From Trachythela sp. YZ-2020 (Eukaryota > Cnidaria > Anthozoa > Malacalcyonacea > Clavulariidae), in assembly GCA_016169945.1 (NCBI GenBank), contig JADLSH010000050.1, positions 248,001 through 312,000 on the forward strand: 64,000 nt of DNA, in the 5' to 3' direction. The notes beneath the pieces are model-generated. The model saw only the letters and a list, made by a program, of their open reading frames with translations, did not search any database and was not told the origin of the DNA. Below, in pieces: positions 44,002 through 54,533 of the stretch. Both the position numbers and the translations under genes were made by a program. Numbering within the stretch: the first letter of the stretch is position 1; each line of letters starts with the position of its first letter.

Positions 44002-45065
44002 TTAGGATATCATTTTAGGATATCATACAGTATCTTAGAATATCATACAGTATCTTAGGATATCATTTTAGAATATCATACAGTATCTTAGGATATCATT
44101 TTACGACATCATATACAGTATCTTAGGATATCATAGAGTATCTTAGGATATCATTTTAGGATATCATACAGTATCTTAGGATATCATACAGTATCTTAAG
44201 ATATCATTTTAGGATATCATACAGTATCTTAGGATATCATACAGTATCTTACAAAAGTAAAACCTGTTTGCTTAAAGTTATCTGGTTCGTGTCCGCTCAG
44301 GCATGTCTGGGGACTGTTTGGCTGTGTTAATCACCGGTTTAATGATTTAAAATTGCTGTCCGTTCCTTCGAAGTTCCTTGTTGTCTTCTTTATATATCAG
44401 CGCGTTATAGCAGCATCGTCTTGTTAGCTATGGATCCTTCTCAGTACTTCTCACACGTCTTACTCTCTACTCTAACTCTCTCTACTGCATGTTGCGCATT
44501 CATGCGTAAAGCTACTTATATAGTGTTTGTGCGCGGAAAAATTTGAAATGATGACTCATATCTATTACGTAAATAGAGATGTTTCTCTAACCACTAAACC
44601 ACAATCATATCCTTTGACGTATAGCTTGCGATTGGCGTTGCTTGTAAAGTATTTGCTTACTCATGCACGACTAAACTGGAAGAACTTCCCATGCGTAAAA
44701 CAATTTCCCATAGGTAAATTCCTAACTAACTTAAAGTAAATATAAAATGTAGTAAAATATACATGATAATAACTATCATGTAACATTCACCTAACAAGAC
44801 ATGGCAACGCATAGAATTATGTTAGCTTTCTCTTTTAAATTTCTCGTATATATGTCTCGCGGATTTTACATAGTGTAATGTTAAATGTATTATTGGCAAA
44901 AAAAAGAAAGCTTTGACTTAGAGTTACGTTTATACATTCGCTTGGCAAACATATATTTGTATTTCTCTATAAGACCTTAGCTATGCCAATTAAACTTTAA
45001 GATCTTCTCGTTTTAGAAAGCTATATTTCCGCTTGTTATTATTTCGCATAAGGCAATATTTTTTT
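44002..45065 (+). repeat. GATATC array and fold-back right arm, right of gypsy
   Basis: The array resumes to about 44250 and passes into the arm (AAAGTTATCTGGTTCGTGTC, GCTCAGGCATGTCTGGGG). About 420 bp of other sequence (44355-44785) replaces the usual link, then the arm continues (AACAAGACATGGCAACGCAT to TTAAGATCTTCTCGTTTTAG at about 45015). The replacement holds a 70-codon ORF (44527-44739) with no recognisable domain. Only the tail of the Bcl-2-like region is left. Confidence 0.8.
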
Positions 45066-45221
45066 AAGGTCTCAAAATATTAAAGAAAACATGGGAAACA
45101 GAATTGGATGGTTTTTGTGAAGGAAACTCTCTTACATCACGCTCATTATTAGTCAAAAGGTACGTAACTTCATTATTATTCAAAACACGAAATTTCGTTT
45201 TTATTCTTTTATGAATGTGAT

Positions 45222-45237
45222 GGCTCTTAAAAGAGCC
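45222..45237 (-). terminator. Histone-like 3' stem-loop
   Basis: On the minus strand this reads AAAACGGCTCTTTTAAGAGCC: stem GGCTCT/AGAGCC with loop TTTA, matching the metazoan histone mRNA hairpin (6-bp stem, 4-nt U-rich loop). A purine stretch AAAAGAATAAAAACG lies about 12 bases downstream, where a U7-binding element would be. It follows a broken minus-strand ORF, not a histone gene. Confidence 0.5.
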
Positions 45238-45592
45238 GTTTTGTTTTAATCTTGACCCCGGTTAAAAAAAAGTCAAGGTCCATTAGGGCATCCTCAACCG
45301 TTACATTGTTTGCTTATGGAATGACTCTCATCTCGTCAAGAAACTTTCCCATGATATCATAATCTTTAGAAATATATCCATGCTTAACACACATGTACCA
45401 AACCTTCTCAATAAACTCTTCGTCAGTATATATCTCTTCGTTGTCATTATCATCATCATCAAGAGTGGGAACTCATTTCTCTATTTCTTCATCTGTCAAT
45501 TCATTTAAGATTTTATTCCCAAAACTAGAAGCACACATATTGACACGAAGCACAAGTTGATTCTTAGCCATGAATAGTAACTCGATAGTCAT
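45224..45592 (-). pseudogene. Acidic ORF remnant with two in-frame stops
   Basis: The frame starts MTIELLFMAKNQLVLRV, then NELTDEEIEK, TGA (45473-45475), VPTLDDDDNDNEEIYTDEEF, VKHGYISKDYDIMGKF, TAA (45314-45316), then VTVEDALMDLDFFLTG. The acidic centre and steady codon pattern suggest a former gene. No domain is recognised. The frame runs into the histone-like stem-loop. It lies just outside the fold-back arm and might be cargo of the same element. Confidence 0.4.
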
Positions 45593-45639
45593 GTTGTGTG
45601 CACAAACTGATTAAAGTAAATTCCAACATCTGTTGTGAC

Positions 45640-45697
45640 GCTACTTGGTAGCGCTACTTGGTAGCGCTACTTGGTAGCGCTACTTGGTAGCGCTACT
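45640..45697. repeat. Tandem 13-bp palindromic repeat GCTACTTGGTAGC
   Basis: Four full copies and a part copy lie head to tail. Each unit is itself a small hairpin (GCTAC-TTG-GTAGC), and junctions form GCGC. Confidence 0.92.
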
Positions 45698-45716
45698 CTA
45701 TTGTAATGTAAATCGG

Positions 45717-46411
45717 TTAATATTTCATTGTGTAAGGAAATGAACAATTCGATTTGTTTCTAGCAAATAATTTAGATTGATTGATGATATGATCTTTTGA
45801 CCGAATTATGCTGATTAGCATGTATAGGATATTTTAAAAGGTAGAAGGTTATGTATTTCGGGTTTTGCTTTTGAAAATATTAATGTTGGACATGCGTCTT
45901 GCCAGGAATTTGGATATGTACTTTCCTATAGATGCACGTAGTTAGATTGCCCTGTAAAACCAAAATAGTTTTACATTTTATATAGTGTAGTCGAATTACA
46001 TCTAGAAAAAGAAAAAATACAAATCTACATTTTAATTGGAGGAAACATTTCCTATCATGTTCAAATTTTTGATTAGTTGACACAGCAGAGATTCAAATAG
46101 ATAGGAAATGCAATTAATGGATAAGGGCCATCAATAAACCATTATCTAAAAATTGTAGATATTCTTAAGAAAATAAAATATTTTTTGCCAAAGATGTGCT
46201 TATTGTACAGACTTGTTTCATGCTTTTATTACCGGCTGTATTCGCAGGCTAGCCTAAAATATGCATGCAGCCAAGTTGAGTTAAACTGGCGTCATATATG
46301 TAGTGCTACAGGCTAGTAATAAGTGAAGCAAAGTCAAACTTAGTTATAATCAATATCTCTGATAGATGCAATCATGCATGGTGGTTGATAACTATTAATT
46401 ATTTTTTTATT
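45717..46411 (+). repeat. Segmental copy of mucin-gene intron region, exon lost
   Basis: About 95% like 55546-56411. The 55546 copy contains an extra stretch of about 190 bp holding a 59-bp exon of the mucin-like gene. Here ATAAACCATT joins straight to ATCTAAAAATTG. Other small indels (for example GCATGCATGG) occur. It may be a repeat family rather than a true segmental duplication. Confidence 0.8.
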
Positions 46412-47826
46412 TGTGTACAGCTATTGATATTTTTGATATCCTGCAATCTGATTGGCTGCGTGAGCGAGCAGCTTTTTACGATATTTGACCGTGGTCCAAA
46501 GAGTTATTTTTTGAAATTTCTTGTTTATGAAAGGGAGTGAAAAACATTTGAAAAACAAAAAATTCCCCCCAAAATATGCTTGGATTATATTAAACTTTAA
46601 TCTAGCTTGAATTTTATGTAGAAACGAAAAAAATCGGCTTTCGGCTTCGCCGACATGCAGCATGCATGCATCATATTTTTTGAGAATTTGCTGTGATTTG
46701 GTTTCTAAAATTTATAAAAAATAACCATAGTGGCAGCTTATAAAACAATTTTGATTGTTCATTCGCTTATTAAACTGATATTTCTACGTTGTATGATTTC
46801 AGTCGTAACAAACATGACTATTCAGCCCTTACTGAGAATATAAAATATTTACAGTTCAAGCTAGACACCGATCTTTAAATTTAAACTTATCACGGAGTTA
46901 AAAGTATGAGATATAAAGTAATAAAGTCTTATCGCAAGCATTCCCCCGACCTACCGTGAATCCTTCAGGGACAAATAGTATCCCTGTATTAAAGTCTTAT
47001 CTCAAGCATTCCCCCGACCTATGCTATAATAAAAGTCCCTCCGGGGACAGTGTTAGACTCTCTATTAAGGTCAATGAACACACACGCGGTTGGTTCTGAA
47101 AAATGATTTTACAAAATGCTATTTACAAACTAAATACCTAAAGGGCTAGTTAACACACCGCCCTCCAAAGAGTATTTCAAGATTCTTTCAATCCAAGAAC
47201 TGTATTTTCTATATATCATAATCGCTGCTCAGCGTATTCCTAACAGACAAAAATCACATTATGTGATTCCACTCAAATGTTAACAATATAACTATTGAAT
47301 TTTCTTCATAAATACTTGTAGAACTTTTCGAGGTTTGATCTATGCACTGTTTCTTCAGTTCGTATTTCATTTTTAAGACTAATAATTTTAATCATAGTTT
47401 ACAAGTGAGAATCTACAAGGTGCAATCTAAGCGAAATTGTTCTGAACAAAATGAACGTTGAAAAGATTTGTATACTGACCTGAAGTCGTTAAAAAACCAT
47501 TATTGTATTTGTCTGACTTGGTTTATACTCTCAAACATAGTTTCAATACCATGTTCCAGTATCTCTGATTTGGTAAAGTTCGAGGTAGCGTCTTTAAAAA
47601 CAAATTGACAGAACCTGTTGTAAAGCAAGCACAAAAAATATTTTTGTCTCTCGAAGACTATGCTTCCTAGACAATGTGGGCGGTTCATTAGGATAAGCGA
47701 TTTACATAGTAATGATCCTACATAATAAAAACTTTCTACGACGCATGCGCGCAATTCTATCACGACTTTCGTAGCCTAAATACTGAAAATTGAAACAAAA
47801 ATGAAAAGTCAAAAACTTATATAGTC
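46412..47826. other. No recognisable gene; short direct repeats
   Basis: TAAAGTCTTATCGCAAGCAT and CCCCCGACCT occur twice (46923 and 46991). CTGCAATCTGATTGGCTGCG (46443) resembles the insert in the Penelope element. ORFs are short and without domains. Confidence 0.5.
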
Positions 47827-47834
47827 GTGGGGTA

Positions 47835-48649
47835 CAGTGCTCCCACTTCCAAGATATTTCCTGGCAAAAGGAAATTTCGGTGTTTGGCAGGAAAAATAGA
47901 AGGAAATCCACTTTGGAAGGAAATTGGAAGGAAATTGAATGAATTGCCAGGAAATTGGCAAGCGTTTTAATCTTCGAGGGGTTTTAATTTAGTATTTTAT
48001 TTTACTGATGAATCAAATAGTCTATTTGTGGTGAAAAAAATGATGAAATTAAGAGTGTGGTAACAGAGGATTGTAAGAGATAATTGCAGTCATGCAATTT
48101 GCTTACTGATAACCTTTCGTTTATTCGGCTAAAGAGAACCAAATAAAGTTTGTATGGCCTAACGATACAAAGCAACAAAGGTTTATCCACCACGCAAATA
48201 AAACACATGGCACGGTGCTTTACTGTTCCAGTGACGTAGGCAGGTAGCCAGGTGTGCTGAAAAAAATTATGGGGGGGAAACTGAAATATTTGTATTAGTC
48301 TGAATATTTCCAGGCGGAGCGGAAATTATGTCGGGAGGGGGCGGGAGGGGGTGGTTGGGTTGAACTAATTCACTGTCCTGCGCCCTGGTTTAATCCATTC
48401 TTTAACCTTATTTCCCATAAATGACTTTGTTCAAACACGAAATTATTGCATAGTTATTTCTTCTACTCCACCTGACCGCTAATTCTTGAGTAGGAAAACG
48501 TTTAAATGATTAAAAATCATCGCAAAAGGGAATTTATGATGCCACATGCCAGGCAATTTGGAAGGAAATTTTGCAATTTTTTGGAACGAAATTTTGTAAA
48601 AAATAAGGATGAGAAAAGGAAATTCAATTTTGGGCGAGTAGAAGCACTG
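47835..48649. mobile_element. Non-autonomous hAT element, 815 bp
   Basis: The ends CAGTGCTCCCACTTCC and inverse of CAGTGCTTCTACTCGCC are flanked by GTGGGGTA at 47827-47834 and 48650-48657, an exact 8-bp duplication. GGAAGGAAATT-type repeats near both ends, often inverted, look like subterminal transposase-binding arrays. No transposase is present. A CAGTGACGTAGGCAGG stretch near 48228 may be a nested end. Confidence 0.9.
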
Positions 48650-48717
48650 GTGGGGTAGTTCTTATTAAAGTTGAATTGAGCCTTTCGAGATTTTCCAAAG
48701 TTGAATTTATCGAGGTA

Positions 48718-48948
48718 AGTTCTCTCAAAACCTTTTGCCAAGGATAAACATCTAATAAAAATGATGGTCTGAGGCTTAACCAACTGCAAACGGGAAGTTA
48801 CTTCACGGGTTGGAAAGATTTGTATTTTATAATTTTTCTACCTAATGTTCTCTCAAAGCTTTTTGACAAGGATTACATCTGGTAAAAATGATGGTCTGAG
48901 TTTTAACAAACTGTAAACGGGAAGTTATCTTCAAGGGTTGGAAAGGTT
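48718..48948. repeat. Tandem duplication of about 130 bp
   Basis: GTTCTCTCAAA...AAAATGATGGTCTGAG...AACGGGAAGTTA...GGGTTGGAAAG is repeated at 48718-48815 and 48848-48948 with about 85% identity. It lies directly upstream of the polymerase pseudogene. Confidence 0.8.
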
Positions 48949-49025
48949 CTTCGAGATTCAATTATAATACTTGTTACAGCTTCTGTTTCATTTGAGAATT
49001 CATTCTTGTATATTAATTTCCTAGG

Positions 49026-52000
49026 ATGGCCTACGTAAGTGTGAAAATTGCCTGAAAGAATTCTATCGCCGTGATAAGTTGACTGAACATAGAATGTCGT
49101 GTGATGGCAACACCCTGAAGAGAAAATTGGATGAAACAGATGAACTCGCTCCTGCAAAAAGAGTAAAGTTGATGTTCAGGTCGGAACAGGAGATGACAGC
49201 CCATGCAATGTCACATCTGCCTTTCAGCAGAACCTTAAGAAAGTTGAATTAAAACCACGGAAAGATCAAAAGTCTGATTTATCTAAATTCCTACGAGGTA
49301 AATCCAAACCGTTCTTAGCACAGCTGTCCAAAGAGCTGAAAGAAAATAAAGGATTGAAATGGTTCATTAGCGTGAAAGCGAGATTTATTAAACTCCAAGT
49401 TAATGGTGAAGACCTAATAAGTGGACCACATTTTCGCAGGTTGTGTATGACAATGGTGAACGCTCGTGAACTGGAGAAACAGTTGCAAGAAGCAAGTGTA
49501 AAAGTTATGGATTCCTTGGCGGTGTTTCAGAAGGAAGGAAGTGGTTGGATACTAGATGAAATCCTTCATCTAGATTTTAGCATGGCGCAGTACATCCCCC
49601 TGAAAGGTTCCAGCTATGTTCCTCTTCCTAAAAAGCTAATTCAAGAAAACCAGTACGACTTCATCATTATCAACTGTTTCAGAATGAAGTAGATTTTACT
49701 GGGATCGAATTTCCAGTTACTATTGACAAGATTAGAAAATTCGAGCGCCAGAATAACATTTCAGTGAACGTGTTTGGATTTGAAGATGTACTCTTTCCCA
49801 TCTACATTACGAAAAAAAACACTTTGACATCCACGTCAACGTATTATTATTCTCCCAGGGAACAACCAGACATTACTGTCTGATCAAGGATTTGAATAAA
49901 CTACTCTATGATCCGAATCGGAAGAAGGCACGTATGCATTACCGCCGTTACTGTCTACATGGATTTATTCGAGAAGACCTGCTACAAGACCACGAGCCAC
50001 ACTGCAGTCAACACGGAGCTCAACATATTGTACTCCCGAATGAAGAGAATGCCGAGCGGTACTTTAAAGATTACCACAAGCAGCTGAAAGTACCATTTGT
50101 GATTTATGCAGATTTTGAAAGCATCACAGCCAAGATCGATTCAGCAACTCCCAATCCAGAGAAATCTTCCACTGAGAAATACCAGCACCATCAGACTTGT
50201 GGATTTTCTTACATCGTGATATCTGAGTTTGAGCAGTATTCTAAACCCCCTGTGGTTTATCGTGGAGAAGACACTGTTGACAAGTTCCTAGAGTGTTTGG
50301 AAATCGAACGACGGTATATTCAGGAGAAGCTTGATTTTATCGAGCACATGCAGATTGAAACGAAGAAGAGCAGATGTCTCAAGATGCTATAAATTGCCAT
50401 ACTTGCGGGTTTGAGTTGGGAAGAGATCGTGTGCGAGATCATATTGTCATCTTTTTGGAAAGTACGGTGGAACTGCACATAATGAGTACAATTTGAACTA
50501 TAGTTTTACCGGAAGAATTCCTATTGTTCTTCACAATCTACACGGTCATGACTCCCATCTGATCATGCAAGGACTTGGTAAACTTAACGACATCAAAATT
50601 AATTGTATCCCAAATAACACTGAAAAGTATACTTCTTTCTCCATCGATAATTTGGATTTTATTGATTCCCTTCAATTTATGAACGCTTCCCGGGTATGTT
50701 TCCAACTCTCAAGAAACATATAGAAGTGAATAAAGTGTCACTGCTTCTGAGAATGGGTGCCTACCCCTAGCTAAGACTACATGGATAGCGTGGAAAAGTT
50801 TAACGAAGAAAATCTACCGCCTAAAGAGCAATTCTACAGTGTGTTGAATGATGAAAACATTTCCGATGCTGAATATAATCACTCAACTCGTGTTTTCGAA
50901 GACTTCAACTGTCAAAATATGGGAGATTACCATGATTTATACTTAAAGTCAGATGTTCTACTCCTCGCAGACGTATTTGAAAATTTCCGAAGTGTCTGTT
51001 TGAAAGCGTACAATCTAGATCCAAGTCACTTTTATACAAGTCCTGGGTTAGCCTGGCAAGCTTGTCTGAAAATGACAGAGGTAGAACTAGAGCTATTGAC
51101 TGATCCAGATATGTATTTGTTTATTGAAAGAAATTCGTTTCAGTAAAGCTAACAACCCATATGTGACCAACTATGACTCTGAACAAGAAATATCTTACGT
51201 GATGTATCTCGACGCAAATAATCCCTATGGCTGCGCTATGTCACAATCTCTATCGACAGGTGAGTTTGGCTGGCTAACTGAAGAAGAGATCTCCAACCTT
51301 GACATCTTAAAAATTCCTGATAATGGTGAAGAAGGCTATATTCTCGAAGTAGACTTACGTTAGCCTAAAAAAACTGCATGATCTACATAACATCACCCTA
51401 TTGCAAACGGCTCTCTAAAGATCTTAACCTTGAAAAAGTCGCTGTTCCAAAACTAGTACCCAACCTCAATGACAAGACCAACTATGTTGTGCATTACCGA
51501 AACTTAAAATTATATCTTGCATTGGGAATGAAGCTGACGAAAATCATTAGAGCCTTAGTGTTTAATCAGAGTCCATGGCTCAAGACCTATATTTATTTCA
51601 ACACGGAAAAGCGTAAACATGCAGCGAACGATTTTGAGAAAGATTTTTACAAGTTGATGAATAACTCGGTGTTTGATATGACAATAGAAAACCTTCGGAA
51701 ACGAGTCAACTTCAAGTTAGTCAAAAAGAAGATGAAACTCTCCAAGTTGACTGCATGCCCGTCATTAAACTCATTCCGTATATTCTCCGAGGATCTGGCA
51801 GCTGTGAATATGAAGAAGACAAAGCTCTATTTAAACCGTCCAATTTACGTAGAATTTACAATCTTAGATCTCTCGAAAGTGTTGATCTCTATGAAAGTAT
51901 ATGAAGCATCCTTTTTACTGATACTGATAGCTTGTGCTATGAAGTGAAAATTCTAGACATCTATCAAGACATGCATGAAGATAGAGAACTATTCGACACG

Positions 52001-52413
52001 TCGGAATACGCACACAATCATCCTCTGTATAGTATTAGAAACAAAAAAGTCCTTGGTAATATGAAAGATGAAACACATGGCATTCCAATTCAGGAATTCG
52101 TTGGTCTGAGACCAAAGATGTACTCTATTCTGTACACAGAAAACAACAAACAAGTAGAAGCAACAAGAACAAGCTAAAGGGATTAAGAAATGTGTTACAA
52201 AGAGAAAGAAAAGACATGATAGTTATAAGCTAGGTTTGCCTATTTGATAAGAAGCAAACAAAAGCTCCCACGAATCAGATTCTCAGACATGGTCATGAAA
52301 TCTACTCAGTTACATTAAATAAAATCGCTCTAAATCCATACGATGATAAATGTTTTATCTTAAAAGGCGGTTTGAATACTCTAGCTCACGGACACTATAA
52401 TATAACTCATTAA
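49026..52413 (+). pseudogene. Family B DNA polymerase (Polinton/virus type), frameshifted
   Basis: Pieces in order cover one protein of about 1,100 residues. A C2H2 finger CENCLKEFYRRDKLTEH with a basic linker; the N-terminal domain with GSGWILDEILHLDF and GSSYVPLPKKL (49354-49692); a GIEFPVTIDKI piece; HYCLIKDLNKLLY and VIYADFESI, exonuclease I (49892-50392); VLHNLHGHDSHLI, exonuclease II; YHDLYLKSDVLLLADVF, exonuclease III; MYLDANNPYGCAM, motif A (51124); KLMNNSVFDMTIENLRKR, motif B (51378-51947); FTDTDSLCYEV, motif C (about 51916); and KGGLNTLAHGHY before the stop at 52411. At least six shifts or stops kill it. Such polymerases are protein-primed replicases of Polintons and related viruses. 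Confidence 0.88.
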
Positions 52414-53119
52414 AGTTCAAACCATTAATATACTGTTCCAATGTATTTATATGATAAATAAAGTAAGAGGGCATGAACAGACAGCTCAATTTAACGATTA
52501 TGTAGAGTGGTATGTCTATTATAGTAGATAATCATGATACTTTACATTACAGATTTTGTGTGTTTGATAACATTAATTAGCTTTAACAATAATACTTTTT
52601 AGAGGTTCGTGTAATTCCTTATATCAATATATGTTTTCAAAATCAACTTACGTGTGTCATTCTGATGTGAAGTATGGGATGGGTAAACAGGAACAAGGTA
52701 TCCGTAGAAGGACTTTGGAGATAGGCGGGTTATCATATAAGATATACATGCAGGAACAAAACGTTTCTCTAGAAAGATCTATTAACTGTAGGGATCGGAT
52801 AGCATAGGCTAGGCAGAGGGATGGGGAGGGTAAGGGTTCATTTGCGAGATCGGGTCACATGAAAAGCCCGGAGCGCCTTTTTAAAAGTGTATATGCATCA
52901 AATCGGACCATCTGGCCGCATATCATACTGATATACCTGGCCGAAGACAAAAGGTGTATGAATGTGTATTCTTGAAACGGGACGTCCGGGACTAAAAAAA
53001 TTGCTCCACCCGCTCCACCCGTCGCAGAACCCTTCTTCTGTATACTACTCATGGTTACAGTGATCGAGTGATCGATTCATGTTACAATAACTTTTGGGGG
53101 AGTAAATTGTGTGGTTCGA
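52414..53119. other. No recognisable gene
   Basis: AT-rich sequence beyond the polymerase. No terminal inverted repeat pairing with upstream DNA could be found. Confidence 0.45.
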
Positions 53120-54005
53120 ATGGGCGAGGGGATTCTGCATGCATGTATTTCTACTAGTCTGGTAAGATGGATTGTTGCTTTCTTGTAAGGGGGATTTCAG
53201 TTCGTACGCATTGGAAATTTGGCATCGGCAAAGTGTCAACGGCAGTATTCTCCAAGGGACCAAATTGGACCCAATACTTTTTGCTATTATGGTCAATGAT
53301 CTTCTATCTACATGGGGTCGTCGGGTAAAATTTGTTGGAACTCACCTTCCTTGACGAGATTTATCGTTTCTGACACTCAATCGTTTGCTAGTAGGAACAA
53401 TATGAAGTTAAATCCCGAAAAATGCAAAGACATGGCTGTTGACTTTCTTCAGTACACTACTAGTGAATGGCAACCTATTGTTATTGATGGCACGTGTGTG
53501 GAACCTGTTTCGTCAGTCAAGCTACTTGGAGTTTACATATCTGATGACTTAACATGGTCCGTACACTGTTCCTACGTAATTAAGAAAGCCAATAGAAGAT
53601 TACATACATTGAGGAAATTGAAGAAGTGAGGCGCTTCCCCGGCTGATATTGTGACTGTATACTGTGCAATTATAAGATCAGTGATTGAGTACTGCTCTGT
53701 AGTTTTTGCAGCCATCCCTCAAACCCTTTGTAACGATCTTAGAAGAGTTCAGAAGCTTGCATTGGAAATTATCTACCCTTCTCATTCATATGAAGACGCC
53801 TTAAATTTGGTTGGAATTGAGACTCTGAACTTGCGCAGAGATGCAGCGTGTAAGAGATTTGTTGCAAAGATTAAACCAGGAAATCCGAGTCGTTACGACT
53901 AAATATACACTCTCTCTTCGATCTGGGAGAATGAAAAGAGCAATGATGACACGAACTAATAGACTTGGGAACTTTGTGACTGTGAAGTATGCGGACAGGG
54001 ACTGA
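53120..54005 (+). pseudogene. LINE family A fragment (RT palm to C-terminus)
   Basis: RT motif B (GSILQGTKLDPILFAIMVNDL) is followed by VKFVGT where KFVDDT is expected, so the catalytic Asp pair is lost by an indel. The frame shifts at about 53355 to MKLNPEKCKDM and SSVKLLGVYISDDLTW (thumb). A stop near 53627 follows, then SVIEYCSVVFAAIP, SYEDALNLVGIETL and, in another frame, GRMKRAMMTRTNRLGNF as the C-terminal tail to about 54002. 5'-truncated. Confidence 0.82.
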
Positions 54006-54533
54006 ATAATCAAGTTTTATGCTTGTATAACTTGACAGTTAGATACAGTTATATAATTAATATACCATATAATATGTAGAAGGTAATTTTATTTTATTAA
54101 TTGCATGTCCCTCTAGATTTGTATCATTACACTACCTAATATATAGGTATTGTAATAATGATAATAGTAATAAATAATAACTCAAAATAGTGTTATGATG
54201 TTTTCGGAAAGTAGAATTGAGAATGGGAACAAATCAAGCAATAAAGCTATATGCAATAATGATTAGTCATAATCAATAATTTCTGGGTATATTTTTAATC
54301 GTCTCTCATGAATAGTTTTTATTACTCCAAAATAGTTGTTATACAAACAATGATGTTTTCTTTTGCTTCATGTTAAGAACTGCAACGTGACCACTTTTCC
54401 AAAGATCTTGCGAGCCCTGCTCTTACAACGTCTAGATCTACAACTTTTTCTAATTGAATATCCAAATCAAAGTTTCAATCACAATCCTTTAAGTAGCAAA
54501 AAAGTTTTGGAGTAGCCAGGACACGATCTTGAC
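54006..54533. other. 3' flank of the mucin-like gene
   Basis: AT-rich with ATAATGATAATAGTAATAA runs near 54165. Minus-strand AATAAA-type signals occur (TTTATT on the plus strand near 54090 and 54318). Confidence 0.45.

Noticed and set aside
44527..44739. 70-codon ORF in the replaced fold-back arm
   Set aside because: No domain, no repeat elsewhere, and length within chance for AT-rich DNA.
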